Source: Synechococcus sp. BSA11S
GTDB lineage: Bacteria; Cyanobacteriota; Cyanobacteriia; PCC-6307; Cyanobiaceae
DNA: 64,000 bases
NCBI RefSeq assembly: GCF_014224355.1
Contig: NZ_VNWP01000007.1
Location: 83,335 to 147,334, forward strand
Reading direction: 5' to 3'
Under the pieces are notes generated by a model. It saw only the letters and a list, made by a program, of their open reading frames with translations. It was not told the DNA's origin and did not search any database. How positions within the stretch are numbered: position 1 is the stretch's first letter; the number at the start of each line of letters is the position of its first letter. The translations under genes and the position numbers were made by a program. Below are positions 39,174 through 48,223 of the stretch, piece by piece.

Positions 39174-40165
39174 TCATGGGGCCGCCACCAGTTCAGCTTC
39201 GGGCTTCCGGGTCTGTTGATGGTGGTGGGCCGCCAGCTGATTTTCGATCTGCAGGCGCAGGATGTCCCGATATTCCATCAAATGCTCGTTGTGCGCGCAG
39301 ACGGCAAGGTGTTGCTCCGCCACCTTTGGATTGGCCCAGAGAATGTGAAGCAGATGGTGCCAGACGGCCACAGGGGTGGAGCGTTTGATTCCCTGGCGCC
39401 AGCAGACGATCAGCAGCCCCCGGACTCTGGCGGGTCCGAGTTTGAGGAAGTGGCGAGGCACGCGGTCGAGATACTTGTGAGGTTCGTAGTCTTCCGCCGG
39501 CCGGGTCGGCACGACGTTCATCAGAGCGCTGTATGGGGCAGAGCCTGGAGCATGGCGAAGGTGGTGGTGGGAATGCCTGCTGCTTCTGAGAAGGCCACGA
39601 TCCTCTGGCCAGCACCTGCCTTTTCGCCATCGAAGCCGCGAGGCTGTCGGTGTCGGGCGTTTCGATTCCCATGAACACGGCGGCGAAGTTGCAGGCCAGC
39701 CTCTGATCGATGAGCTCCTGATCGTCAGCCAGGTCCAGGGAGGCTTCCGTGTCGAGACGGAAGGGATAACCATGCTGTTCTTGCCAGCGCTGAAGCTGCG
39801 CGAGCATCAGCTTGACGTTGCGCTTGCCGCCGATGAAGTTGTCGTCGACCCTGAACACCCCGCCCCGCCAGCCGATGGTGTAGGGGCGGTTCAGTTCAGC
39901 GATCAGCTGTTCCGGTGTCTTGGTGCGGGGCTTGCGGCCCTAGAGTACGATGATGTCGCAGAACTCGCACTGAAGATGTCGTCCTTATGGACGATCATCG
40001 CTGACATGATCACAGGATCAGCCCACTTCCATTCCTGAGGCAGAATGGCCGCGACGGTGATCAGCCCAGGCGGGGGAGGAGCGCCTTTCGGTTGACCAGC
40101 TCCAGGATCTTTTCATAGCTCCAGAATGTTTTTGGAAATTCTGGATAAACGAGCAGAACGTTCAG
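39174..40165 (-). pseudogene. B12-binding-domain radical SAM protein (DUF4070-type), pseudogene
   Basis: Pieces of one protein appear in order across all three minus-strand frames. From the 5' end: NVLLVYPEFPKTFWSYEKIL with ELVNRKALLP (about 40080-40165, then frameshift to GLITVAAILPQEW); DPVIMSAMIVHKDD (about 39990-40020); the cluster loop QCEFCDIIVL interrupted by TAG and followed by GRKPRTKTPEQLIAELNRPY; FRVDDNFIGGKRNVKLMLAQ to ETPDTDSLAASMAKRQ; then, after frameshift, SEAAGIPTT, LMNVVPTRPAEDYEPHKYL and HNEHLMEYRDILRL. The CxxxCxxC region is damaged, sections are deleted, and at least two frameshifts and one stop are visible. Confidence 0.88.
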
Positions 40166-40393
40166 TTTGTTGGCTGGTTGGCGCTGAGGATCAGCACAGA
40201 TGAACCACTGAGTCCATGGTCGCACCAAGCTTGATGGCCAGGTTCGCCCGGGGGCACTTCCTGAAGGTGCAGGGCTGAGGAGGGATTCCGGTCTCGATCG
40301 CCATCACCGATGCGGGCCCAAGACGACAGGCAGCGGCAGACTGACATAAGCGAACGCGCGCCCGGGTCCATCCCCGGCCGCAGGGGGGGCGAG

Positions 40394-41425
40394 ATGAAGG
40401 CGATGGTGCTCGAGAACTGCTGCGACATGGAGCGCAATCCATCGCCGCTCGTGCTGATGGACCTTCCACGGCCGGTGCCGGGGACGGGCGAATTGCTGGT
40501 GAAGGTATCGGTCTGCGGGGTGTGCCACACCGAACTCGATGAGATCGAGGGGCGCACGCCACCCCCTCGGTTTCCCGTGATTCCGGGGCATCAGATCGTG
40601 GGCAGGGTGGTGGACACAGGCCCGGAGTGCGGACTCTTCCGCCCTGGGGATGCGGTGGGCATCGCCTGGATCTTCCAGGCCTGCGGCAGCTGTGGCTTCT
40701 GCCGCTCCGGCCGGGAGAATCTCTGCCGGGCCTTCGTGGCCACGGGCCGTGACGCGAACGGCGGCTACGCCGACTATGTGACCGTGCCGGAGGCCTTCGC
40801 CCATGCCCTGCCTGGGGATCTGGAGGCGGAGGCGATCGCGCCGATGCTCTGCGCCGGCGCGATCGGCTACAGGTCGCTGCGGCTGAGCGGCCTGAAGGAC
40901 GGCCAGGATCTGGGGCTCACCGGCTTCGGTGCGTCGGCCCACCTGGTGCTGCCGATGGTGCGTCAGCGGTTCCCGGCCTCGCGGGTGTTCGTGTTCGCCC
41001 GCAGCGAACGGGAGCGGGCCTTCGCCCTGGAGCTGGGGGCCGCCTGGGCCGGTGCCACCGAGGCGGAGTCGCCCGTGAAGCTCCATGCCGTGATCGACAC
41101 CACGCCGGCCTGGACGCCGGTGGTGGCCGCGCTGAAGTGCCTGCACCCGGGAGGCCGGCTGGTGATCAATGCGATCGGCAAACAGGAGGCCGACAAGGCG
41201 GCCCTGCTGCGGCTCGACTATCCCCGCGACCTGTGGATGGAGAAGGAGATCCGATCGGTGGCCAACGTGACGCGTGAGGATGTGCGGGAGTTCCTGGCGC
41301 TGGCCGCCGTCGCCAGGATCCGTCCCACGGTGCAGGCCTTCCCCCTGGCGGAGGCCAACACGGCTCTGCAGCAACTGCGCTCCGGCGCGGTGCGCGGGGC
41401 GAAGGTGCTGCGGATCGGTGCGTGA
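40394..41425 (+). CDS. Zinc-dependent alcohol dehydrogenase family protein
   Basis: A 343-residue medium-chain dehydrogenase. VKVSVCGVCHTELDEIEGR carries the catalytic-zinc Cys, PVIPGHQIVGRVVDTG the His; the structural-zinc loop CGSCGFCRSGRENLCRAFVA has the four Cys. NAD(P)-binding region GLTGFGASAHLVLPM is about 177-191; its GxGxxG is altered to GFGASA. The sequence is closest in layout to AdhP-like or 'zinc-binding ADH' of proteobacteria. ATG 40394 begins MKAMVLENCC. Stop overlaps the rhodanese start, giving an operon of three genes. Confidence 0.92.
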   Translation: MKAMVLENCCDMERNPSPLVLMDLPRPVPGTGELLVKVSVCGVCHTELDEIEGRTPPPRFPVIPGHQIVGRVVDTGPECGLFRPGDAVGIAWIFQACGSCGFCRSGRENLCRAFVATGRDANGGYADYVTVPEAFAHALPGDLEAEAIAPMLCAGAIGYRSLRLSGLKDGQDLGLTGFGASAHLVLPMVRQRFPASRVFVFARSERERAFALELGAAWAGATEAESPVKLHAVIDTTPAWTPVVAALKCLHPGGRLVINAIGKQEADKAALLRLDYPRDLWMEKEIRSVANVTREDVREFLALAAVARIRPTVQAFPLAEANTALQQLRSGAVRGAKVLRIGA

Positions 41426-41949
41426 GCCCACGGCGTCGCCGGAGGTGGAAGGATGCGCTGATGGTCAACCCCGCAGGCGCCGTTCGGCGTGTCGTGTTCT
41501 TCTGCCTGAAGCGCTGGATCCGGCTGCGCCATCCGGCCGTCACCTCGATCACAGCGGAGCAGCTCCAGCGGATCCTGGCTGGAGAGGAGCGCGTCGACTG
41601 GCTGATCCTCGATGCCCGCAGCCCGGCTGAATTCGCGTGCAGCCACCTGCCCGGGGCCGCGCTGATCGGGGCCGGTGGCCGGATTGTGGGCGTGGGAACG
41701 ATGGCGGCGCTGGCCAGGGACAGGCCGATCGTCGTCTGCTGCTCGGTGGGGGTGCGCAGCGCCGCACGGGTGGAGGAGCTGCGGCGAGCCGGGTTCACGC
41801 GGGTCGTCAATCTCGAGGGTGGCCTGTTTCAGTGGGCCCTGGAAGGCCGCAGCCTGATCCGGCAGGGAGAGCCCACCCTGCTGGTGCATCCCTACCGCCC
41901 GGGATGGGGCTGGTTGCTGCCAGCGCACAGCCGGGGCGGGGAAAGCTGA
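41422..41949 (+). CDS. Rhodanese-like sulfurtransferase domain protein
   Basis: A 175-residue protein with a single rhodanese domain: ITAEQLQRILAGEERVDWLI, LDARSPAEFACSHLPGAALI, and the active-site loop PIVVCCSVGVRSAARVEEL with the catalytic Cys in CCSVGVR; ends NLEGGLFQWALEGRSLI. The short N-terminus has a hydrophobic piece (RRVVFFCLKRWIRL) that may be a leader. GTG start inside the preceding stop; ATG at 41461 is an alternative. It probably transfers sulfur to an unknown acceptor. The stop overlaps the acyltransferase start by ATGA. Confidence 0.85.
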   Translation: MSPRRRRRWKDALMVNPAGAVRRVVFFCLKRWIRLRHPAVTSITAEQLQRILAGEERVDWLILDARSPAEFACSHLPGAALIGAGGRIVGVGTMAALARDRPIVVCCSVGVRSAARVEELRRAGFTRVVNLEGGLFQWALEGRSLIRQGEPTLLVHPYRPGWGWLLPAHSRGGES

Positions 41950-43106
41950 TGGTGGCCGGCATCCATCCACCCCGTTCGCTTGATCTGGATTGGCTGCGGC
42001 TGCTGGCTGTCCTGCTGCTGATCCCCTTTCACTCGGCCGCTGTCTTCTACGAGGGTGAGCTGGGCCGCTTCTATGTCGCCGATGCCCAGAGCAGCGCCGG
42101 CCTGAGCGTGTTCATCGAGTTCGTGCACCAGTGGCACATGCCTCTGTTCTTCTTTCTGGCCGGTGCGGCCAGCTGGTATTCGCTGCAGACACGCTCCGCG
42201 GTGGACTATCTGCGTCAACGTCTGCGGCGGCTCCTGGTGCCCCTGCTGATCGGAATCCCGCTGCTTGTACCGCCCCAGGTTTACATCCACGAGCTGCAGG
42301 CGGGCCAGGTGAAGGGGTCTTTCCTGCAGTTCTACCCCCGCTTCTTCGACGGAATCCGCCCGGCCGGTCATTTCGAATGGGCCCATCTCTGGTTTCTGGC
42401 CTATCTGCTGGTGATCTCCATCGCCTGCCTTCCCGTGATGGTGAGGCTCAGCCGGAAGGCCAGCGGGCGTGATGGAATCCGGGCTCGTCCGGTGACGCAC
42501 GGCCTGGGCGAGTTGATCGTTCTGGCGGGGCCCCTGATGCTGAGCGAGGCTCTGTTGCGCCCCCACTGGGCAGGCTTTCAGAACCTCTACGACGACTGGG
42601 CCAATCTGGTGCTCTATCTGCTGTACTTCGTGTATGGCGCGCTCTTCTGCAACCGCAGCGGGCTGTGGTGTGCGCTGGAGCGGAACCGCGCGCTGCTGCT
42701 GGCCACGGCCGGCCTGAGCATGGTGCTGCTGCTGGCGCTCAGCCTCAGCGACACGGTGCCGGAGCGTGCCTACTCAGTGCCCTCCATGCTCCATCAGGCC
42801 TTCCGAGGCTTCAACAGCTGGTGCTGGGTGCTGGCCCTGCTGGCCCTGGCCCGGCCCTATCGCGCCAGCAGCCATCCGATCCTGCGCTATGGCAACCGGG
42901 TGGGCTTTTCGATCGTTCTCTTTCACCAGCCCCTGATCGTGGTGATCGCCTTCTTTGTGGTGCCTCTGCCCGTGGCCCTGGGTGTGAAGTTCGTGCTGAT
43001 CGCCCTGGCTTCGCTGCTGTTGAGTGCTGGCCTCCATAACGTCCTGACGCAGCGTCAGGACGCTGGCCATGGCACGGCTCTCAATCATCATTCCCGCCCT
43101 GAATGA
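41949..43106 (+). CDS. Acyltransferase 3 family membrane protein
   Basis: A 385-residue integral membrane protein of the acyltransferase 3 (Nod-like OafA) family. The start SLDLDWLRLLAVLLLIPFHS has the Arg and His that form the catalytic pair in this family, followed by 'WHMPLFFFLAGAASWYSLQ' and about ten membrane spans. FEWAHLWFLAYLLVI and LYLLYFVYGALF are typical. Such proteins acylate cell-surface polysaccharides. ATG at 41949 sits in the overlapping stop of the rhodanese gene. The last 38 bp overlap the start of a decayed glycosyltransferase. Confidence 0.85.
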   Translation: MVAGIHPPRSLDLDWLRLLAVLLLIPFHSAAVFYEGELGRFYVADAQSSAGLSVFIEFVHQWHMPLFFFLAGAASWYSLQTRSAVDYLRQRLRRLLVPLLIGIPLLVPPQVYIHELQAGQVKGSFLQFYPRFFDGIRPAGHFEWAHLWFLAYLLVISIACLPVMVRLSRKASGRDGIRARPVTHGLGELIVLAGPLMLSEALLRPHWAGFQNLYDDWANLVLYLLYFVYGALFCNRSGLWCALERNRALLLATAGLSMVLLLALSLSDTVPERAYSVPSMLHQAFRGFNSWCWVLALLALARPYRASSHPILRYGNRVGFSIVLFHQPLIVVIAFFVVPLPVALGVKFVLIALASLLLSAGLHNVLTQRQDAGHGTALNHHSRPE

Positions 43107-43453
43107 AGCCACCACGCCGGCGCGCACGCTGCGGGCCGGGCCATTCAGATGAACCGGGGCGCGCGGCAGGCCACGGGCGATCTGCCCCGTTTCCTGCATG
43201 CGGACACCCTGACTCCCGATGATCTGGTCAGCGTGGCCGAGCGCACATTCGCGGAGTCCTCGATTGCCGCCGTCGCGATTTCTGGTTGTGCGGAGGATTC
43301 GACCCGAGCCTGCCGATCATGGAAGCCGGCGACCTCTGTCTGCGCCTGGGGCGCCTGGGGCGCATCGTGCTGATCTATCTCGCGATCGGCATTATCTGGG
43401 GCCTCGGAGTACCGCCGAGCCGCCTGAAGCGGTGCTACGGGGACATCCGTTGA
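43069..43453 (+). pseudogene. TIGR04283-type glycosyltransferase, pseudogene
   Basis: A family 2 glycosyltransferase reduced to pieces. MARLSIIIPALNEA begins at 43069 as in TIGR04283 transferases, but runs into noise; in another frame GRAIQMNRGARQATGDLPRF and LHADTLTPDDLVSVAERTF (the nucleotide-binding region's far end) follow, then after a further shift 'EAGDLCLRLGRLGRIV' and 'GVPPSRLKRCYGDIR', the family C-terminus. Roughly the middle third is deleted. TIGR04283 genes are usually found in arsenosugar-type clusters with a radical SAM protein. Confidence 0.8.
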
Positions 43454-43920
43454 TTGAGGCTCCAGTCGTAGGGGAGGAAGGCCAGCCGTGGCGGCCTGTT
43501 GCATGCGCTGATGCCCTGCAGATGGGGAAGGATCCAGGCCGCGATCGAGGGGGATGCCGCCAGAAAGTCGGCCCTGTACCACTGGAAGATTCGGCTGCCG
43601 TGGAGAATGCCGGCTTCCGCATCGAGGCGCATCTTCCCGGGATTGTTCACGAAGCGGATCAGGTCGTCCTGGAGCTGCTGCTCCACACGCTCCGGGGAAT
43701 AGGCCTCAGCGCGAAGCAGCGGAGCGCCGAGCGAGGCGCAGACGATCGCGACGTGGATGCGAGGGTCTTCGCTGTGCTGCCGCAGCATCTGATTCTCGAT
43801 CTGGGCGAGGCTGAAGCCCTGCGAGCCGAGGCGATGCACTGGCTGCGTCAAGCAGCTCCAGCCAATCGGAGAGGGTGCGGGGTTGTTCGTCCTGCCAGGC
43901 CCTGGTACGTTCGCCGACAA
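43435..43920 (-). pseudogene. DUF547 domain protein, N-terminally truncated
   Basis: The 161-residue frame carries the second half of a DUF547 domain: GFSLAQIENQMLRQHSEDPR, IHVAIVCASLGAPLLRAEAY, LQDDLIRFVNNPGKMRLDAE, and the terminal LAFLPYDWSLNQRM. The usual first 100 or so residues, with the helix containing 'AYNALTL', are missing and replaced by an unrelated leader. Its 3' end overlaps the decayed glycosyltransferase on the opposite strand, so both seem to be remnants of one former cluster. Confidence 0.8.
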
Positions 43921-44146
43921 TGAAGTCGGTTGGCGACAAGCTCGCTGGCCATGGGGATCAATCAGTGGGGCAAACCGAACGGTTTTTGTGCCGGTCGGTG
44001 TGTACCTGCGCTCACTTCTGCTCGTCGGCTGTCCCGATCAGAACGAGCTTGCGGGGCGGCAAGCCGCTGGGAGGCTGAACCATCAGCTGGCTGGCCTCAG
44101 CGCACTGCGAAATCGTGCAGCATCACGCAGCTGCAGGTTTCTCACC

Positions 44147-45466
44147 ATGGCCAGGATCCGGTTGATCTCCGTGGGGTCCCGAGGAGATCTGCAGCCCTAC
44201 CTGGCGATCCTGCTGGAACTCCAGCGCCGCGGTCATCAGGTGACCATGATCGGCAGCGTCAATTTTCAGGCGGTGGCCGAGGCCCAGGCGGTGCCCTTCG
44301 TGCCGCTGCCAGGCGACTTCACCAAGCTGCTGCGATCGGACCAGGGCCTGAAGCTGATGCAGGGCAAGCCCGTGCGGCTGATCTCCGATGCACTGCTGAG
44401 CGAACTGCTGGAGACGGCCCATCCCGCGATGGAGGGCACGGATCTGCTGCTGGTCTCGCCGCTCTGCCTCTGGGGGTACCACCTGGCCGAGGCCACCGGC
44501 TGCCGCCTGGTGGTGCTGAGTCCCGTGCCGATCATGGCCACCGGCGATTTCCCCTTCCTGGGCTTCCCCGCATCACCCACCAGCGAGACCGGCGGCGGGC
44601 TGCGTCGACGGCTGCGCCGGCGCCTGAATCGCAGCAGCTACCGACTGGTGAGCCTGCTCAAGTGGCGTCAGGACGCCCGGGTGATTCAGGCCTTTCGCCG
44701 CGAACGTCTGGGGCTGAAGCCCCTCCCCTGGGGCGGTGCCCAGAGCCGCCGCACTCCGCCCGCTCACCTGGTGGATCCGCCGGTCCTGCATCTGATCAGC
44801 CCCCAGATGTTGCCGCGCCCGGCTGACTGGAAAGCGAGCGCCGCGCTCACCGGCTTCTGCTTCCTCGAGCCCCGCTCGCCCGAGGGGGCGATCCTGTCCA
44901 CTCCCTACAGCCCTGATCAGGATCTGGCCGACTTTCTGGAGAACGGCCCTGCCCCCTTCTACGCCGGGTTCGGCAGCATGATCACCCCCGACCCCGAGGC
45001 GCTGGCGTCTGTCGTGGTGGAAGCGGCGCGGCAGGCCGGAGTGCGCCTGCTCCTCTCACCTGGCTGGGGACGGGTGCTGCCCAGCGCCGCCCTGCCAACC
45101 GATGTGTTTCTGCTGGAGGAGTGCCCACACAGCTGGCTGTTCCCCAGGGTGCAGGCCGCCATTCACCACGGTGGTGCCGGCACAACAGCCTCCACCCTGC
45201 GCTACGGCATCCCCTCGACAGTGGTGGCGTTCTTTGCGGATCAGCCCGCCTGGGGGCGCATGCTTGAGCGGCTCGGCGTCAGTCCCGCCACCCACCGGCG
45301 GAAGAATCTCAGCGCCGAGGACCTGGCCGCGAGTATCCGGGCGCTGGCAAGCGAGCCACGCTTTGGCCAACGAGCGCGGGAGCTCCAGCAGTGCCTAGCC
45401 CGCGAAGACGGGGTGGCCTGCACTGTCGCGGCGATCGAGGCGCAGCTCGCCGGTGGCAGGCGCTGA
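44147..45466 (+). CDS. UGT/GT1-family glycosyltransferase (sterol glucosyltransferase-like)
   Basis: A 439-residue transferase of the GT28/GT1 kind. N-terminal MARIRLISVGSRGDLQPYLA, LLELQRRGHQVTMIGSVNFQ and FVPLPGDFTKLLRSDQGLK are those of the sterol- and macrolide-type glycosyltransferases. The donor-binding C-terminal domain has FYAGFGSMITPDPEAL, LLEECPHSWLFPRVQAAIHH with the conserved GGAGTTASTLRYGIPSTVVA, and FADQPAWGRMLERLGVSPA. It may glycosylate a lipid or secondary metabolite. ATG at 44147 precedes the Rossmann start; the upstream in-frame stretch is unrelated. No obvious operon partner. Confidence 0.88.
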   Translation: MARIRLISVGSRGDLQPYLAILLELQRRGHQVTMIGSVNFQAVAEAQAVPFVPLPGDFTKLLRSDQGLKLMQGKPVRLISDALLSELLETAHPAMEGTDLLLVSPLCLWGYHLAEATGCRLVVLSPVPIMATGDFPFLGFPASPTSETGGGLRRRLRRRLNRSSYRLVSLLKWRQDARVIQAFRRERLGLKPLPWGGAQSRRTPPAHLVDPPVLHLISPQMLPRPADWKASAALTGFCFLEPRSPEGAILSTPYSPDQDLADFLENGPAPFYAGFGSMITPDPEALASVVVEAARQAGVRLLLSPGWGRVLPSAALPTDVFLLEECPHSWLFPRVQAAIHHGGAGTTASTLRYGIPSTVVAFFADQPAWGRMLERLGVSPATHRRKNLSAEDLAASIRALASEPRFGQRARELQQCLAREDGVACTVAAIEAQLAGGRR

Positions 45467-45505
45467 CCCCGACAGCGATGGCTGAGGTGCTGGCAGGGCT
45501 CCCAA

Positions 45506-45620
45506 ATCGTGCGCACCCGATCCCCGGCCTACCAGAGCAACGACCAGGCCTGGGTGGAGCAGAAGAACGGGATGCTGGTGCGCCGGGTGGTGGGCTACCA
45601 GCGGCTGGATCAATCGCCAG
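45506..45620 (+). pseudogene. Integrase-core transposase remnant
   Basis: About 38 codons read MRTRSPAYQSNDQAWVEQKN and GMLVRRVVGYQRLD, which is the DDE/rve-type 'Y-x-x-N-D-Q-A-W-V-E-Q-K-N' region of IS481-like integrase-type transposases, with the catalytic Glu. No start, no upstream catalytic Asp pair and no terminal repeats remain. The 300 bp that follow to the TPR gene carry nothing else that can be recognised. The fragment marks an old insertion between the glycosyltransferase and the TPR gene. Confidence 0.75.
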
Positions 45621-45929
45621 CACCACCCACCGCGAACGCCCCTGCAGCGGCGTCTGCGCGATTACCGGCCGCAATGGATCGAAAACGAGATGGCCGGCCT
45701 GGCTGCGGTCGAGCATCCAAGCCTGCAGGATGCCCAAAACGAGAAGCAGCCCGTGTTACCAGGCGTCAATTGAGATGGGTAACAAGTTGTTGATGCAAAG
45801 CTCCCATCAACCTGATTGACACCTGACAGCCGTAGCTCTGTCACCACCGTCTTCTGCACCGGCTCCACCAGGCCATTGCAGCGCGGGCAGCGGCGCCATC
45901 CGCAGCATCTGCGGCCTTCTGTTGCAGCC

Positions 45930-47591
45930 ATGGCTACAGAGAAGGGCAGCATGAGCACCGTGATGAACCGACTGTCCCTGACCTGTCTGGGTGGCCTGCT
46001 GTGTGGCGGGTTGCTTCAGCCCCTGACCGCCGGTGCGGAAGCCGGCAACGATCCCTACGGCGGCCAGCTGGGGACAGTGCAGTGGCCCACGTCCTGCGCC
46101 TCCGCGGTGCAGCCTCAACTTGAGCGCGGCCTTGCCTTGCTGCATCACATGACCTATCGGGGCGCCCGCGCCACGTTCGAGGCCGTGGCTGACAAGGACC
46201 CGGACTGCGCCATGGCCTACTGGGGGCAGTCGATGACGCACATCCACCCGCTCTGGTCGGATCCCCCCAGTGAGGAGAGCTTCGAGCAGGGCCGCCGCAT
46301 GGCCGAGAAGGCGGCCCTGCAGCCGGGCCTGACAGATCGGGAGAGGGTCATGGTGTCAGCGGTCCAGCGCTATTGGGCGGTGGGCCGCAGCAGCGATGAG
46401 CGCCCCAATCTGGAGGCCTTCGCCGAGGGCTGGAACCAGGCCCTGCAGAGGTATCCAGGCGATCCCGAGATCCGCAGCTTCACGGCGCTGGCCGTGCTGG
46501 CCACGGCAGATCCCGGCGACAAGAGCTATCGGGTGCAGAAGCAGGCCTCCGCCACTGCGGCGCCGGTCCTCAAGCAGGTTCCCGACCACCCCGGGGCGCA
46601 CCACTACACCATCCACGCCCACGATCTGCCCACCCTGGCCGATCAGGCCCTGGAGGTGGCCCGTAACTACGGACGCATTGCCCCCAGCGTTCCCCACGCG
46701 CTCCACATGCCCTCGCACATCTTCACCCGGCTGGGGTTGTGGGAGGAATCGGTCGAGATGAACAGCCGCTCTGCCCAGGCAGCGCTGCAGCATCCGGCCG
46801 GGGATGCCGTGTCGCTGCACTACCTGCATGCCCTCGATTACCTGGCCTATGCCTACCTCCAGCAGGGCAATCCTGATGCCGCCGCAGAGGTGGCTGCGGT
46901 GATGGAAGGCCTCGAGGAACCCCTGCAGACCCACCTGGCCTCGGGGTACACCCTGGCGGCGGTGCCGGCGCGCATCGCCCTGGAGCAGCAGCGCTGGGAG
47001 TCGGCGGCCGATGTGGCGGTGGGGAGTCCGGAGCGCTTCCCCTGGCAGAAGTTCCCCGCCATGGAGGCGATCAGCCGGTTCAGCCGCTCCCTCGGCGCTG
47101 CCCGCAGTGGTCAGACCGCCCGAGCCGAGGCTGAGCTGCGACGCCTGGAGCAACTGGAGGTGGCTGCCAAGGAGACGTCGGCGTACTGGGGGAAACAGGT
47201 GGCGATCATGCGGCAGTCAGCCCTGGCCTGGTTGTTGTTCAGCCAGGGCGATCAGGAGGAGGCCCTGGTGGCGATGCAGGCGGCGGCGGCCCTGGAGGCA
47301 ACCACCGAGAAACATGCGGTGACACCTGGAGAGGTGCTGCCGGCGCAGGAACTGCTGGGCGACATGCTGATGGAGCTGGCCAGGCCCGCTGAGGCCTACC
47401 AGGCCTACGCGGCCGTTCTGGCGCGAAGCCCAGGACGCCTCAACAGCCTGTATGGAGCCGGGCGGGCAGCGGAGGAGCAGGGCAACAAGGCGCTGGCACG
47501 CATGCGTTACGGAGAGTTGGTGGCCATCGTGGGAAGCTCCGCCCGCTCGCCTCGGATCGACCACGCCAGGGCAGCGCTGCTGGGTAGGTGA
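45930..47591 (+). CDS. Exported tetratricopeptide-repeat protein
   Basis: A 553-residue protein. A signal sequence is followed by CLGGLLCGGLLQPLTAGAEA (cleavage likely near AGAEA); ATG at 45930, with alternatives at 45951 and 45963. The body is a chain of TPR-like helix pairs: HHMTYRGARATFEAVADKDP, AMAYWGQSMTHIHPLWSDPP, LTDRERVMVSAVQRYWAVGR, VPDHPGAHHYTIHAHDLPTL, PHALHMPSHIFTRLGLWEES, LHYLHALDYLAYAYLQQGNP. The family is widespread in proteobacteria and some cyanobacteria but unnamed. It sits between a transposase remnant and a gene-poor stretch. Confidence 0.85.
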   Translation: MATEKGSMSTVMNRLSLTCLGGLLCGGLLQPLTAGAEAGNDPYGGQLGTVQWPTSCASAVQPQLERGLALLHHMTYRGARATFEAVADKDPDCAMAYWGQSMTHIHPLWSDPPSEESFEQGRRMAEKAALQPGLTDRERVMVSAVQRYWAVGRSSDERPNLEAFAEGWNQALQRYPGDPEIRSFTALAVLATADPGDKSYRVQKQASATAAPVLKQVPDHPGAHHYTIHAHDLPTLADQALEVARNYGRIAPSVPHALHMPSHIFTRLGLWEESVEMNSRSAQAALQHPAGDAVSLHYLHALDYLAYAYLQQGNPDAAAEVAAVMEGLEEPLQTHLASGYTLAAVPARIALEQQRWESAADVAVGSPERFPWQKFPAMEAISRFSRSLGAARSGQTARAEAELRRLEQLEVAAKETSAYWGKQVAIMRQSALAWLLFSQGDQEEALVAMQAAAALEATTEKHAVTPGEVLPAQELLGDMLMELARPAEAYQAYAAVLARSPGRLNSLYGAGRAAEEQGNKALARMRYGELVAIVGSSARSPRIDHARAALLGR

Positions 47592-47715
47592 CTTGAAGCG
47601 CTCCTAAGATCAGGGATTCCAGCGCCGTGTTGAGGTCAGAATGGGTGAATGTTCGTTTACAATTCGGCTGCCTGCTGAGATGGGCAGCGGCGGATGGTGA
47701 GTGGATTTCGAGTGG

Positions 47716-47934
47716 CTAGTCGTTTCTCCCTTTGACAGCCGTTCCCCAGGATCTGGCGGTCTTTGTTGATGCTCCGTAGATTGCGGAACTATTTTGGCAC
47801 CTCTGGCACGACCCCGAGTTGCTCTTCCGGCAGCATGGCCACTCACCGTGGCTGTCGTCATGGCTGTCGTCATGGCTGTGGTTATCGGAGGCATGCTTTG
47901 CCTCCAGGATTTCAATCATCCGTGGCTGACTCAT
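47716..47934 (-). CDS. Small His/Asp-rich hypothetical protein
   Basis: A 72-residue frame starting MSQPRMIEILEAKHASDNHS followed by HDDSHDDSHGE and CCRKSNSGSCQRCQN. The His/Asp part is encoded by the 12-bp tandem repeat at 47850-47885, and the CxxC-type end could bind metal. No family is recognised. It could be a real small metal-binding protein or a chance frame created by the repeat; the latter is somewhat more likely. Confidence 0.25.
   Translation of the reverse strand: MSQPRMIEILEAKHASDNHSHDDSHDDSHGEWPCCRKSNSGSCQRCQNSSAIYGASTKTARSWGTAVKGRND
47850..47885 (+). repeat. Short tandem repeat, 12-bp unit
   Basis: The unit GGCTGTCGTCAT occurs at 47850-47861 and 47862-47873 and a third, partial copy follows (GGCTGTGGTTAT, 47874-47885). 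It lies in the 341-bp intergenic space between the TPR gene and the small frame at 47933. Confidence 0.9.
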
Positions 47935-48223
47935 GGTTTATAACCTGATCCAGTCCTTGAAAGAAACAACATCTGAACAACTGACTGCGATGGCCCTGCC
48001 GCCCTCAGATGTCGATGCCACTGCCCAAATCGACTGGGCACGCCTGAGCGAGGTGCCCGGCCTGACGGCCTTCGCCCAGCTGCTTGCGGTGGAAGTGACC
48101 AATGGCTGCGTGCAATGGGGCTTTCGGAGCAAGATCGAAGGGCATTTGGGCGTGGAGCCAACACTGGATGGCTATGCATGGAGGCGTCAGGTCGGGGTTG
48201 GTGGGTCGCACCTCAACCCATAG
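47933..48223 (+). CDS. Small hypothetical protein
   Basis: A 96-residue frame, MVYNLIQSLKETTSEQLTAM then PPSDVDATAQIDWARLSEVP, GLTAFAQLLAVEVTNGCVQW. The first 70 residues look like ordinary protein, with a plausible helix; the last part becomes random. No family is recognised. It may be a truncated start of a lost gene; the 3' neighbour is a low-GC region without genes. Confidence 0.3.
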   Translation: MVYNLIQSLKETTSEQLTAMALPPSDVDATAQIDWARLSEVPGLTAFAQLLAVEVTNGCVQWGFRSKIEGHLGVEPTLDGYAWRRQVGVGGSHLNP

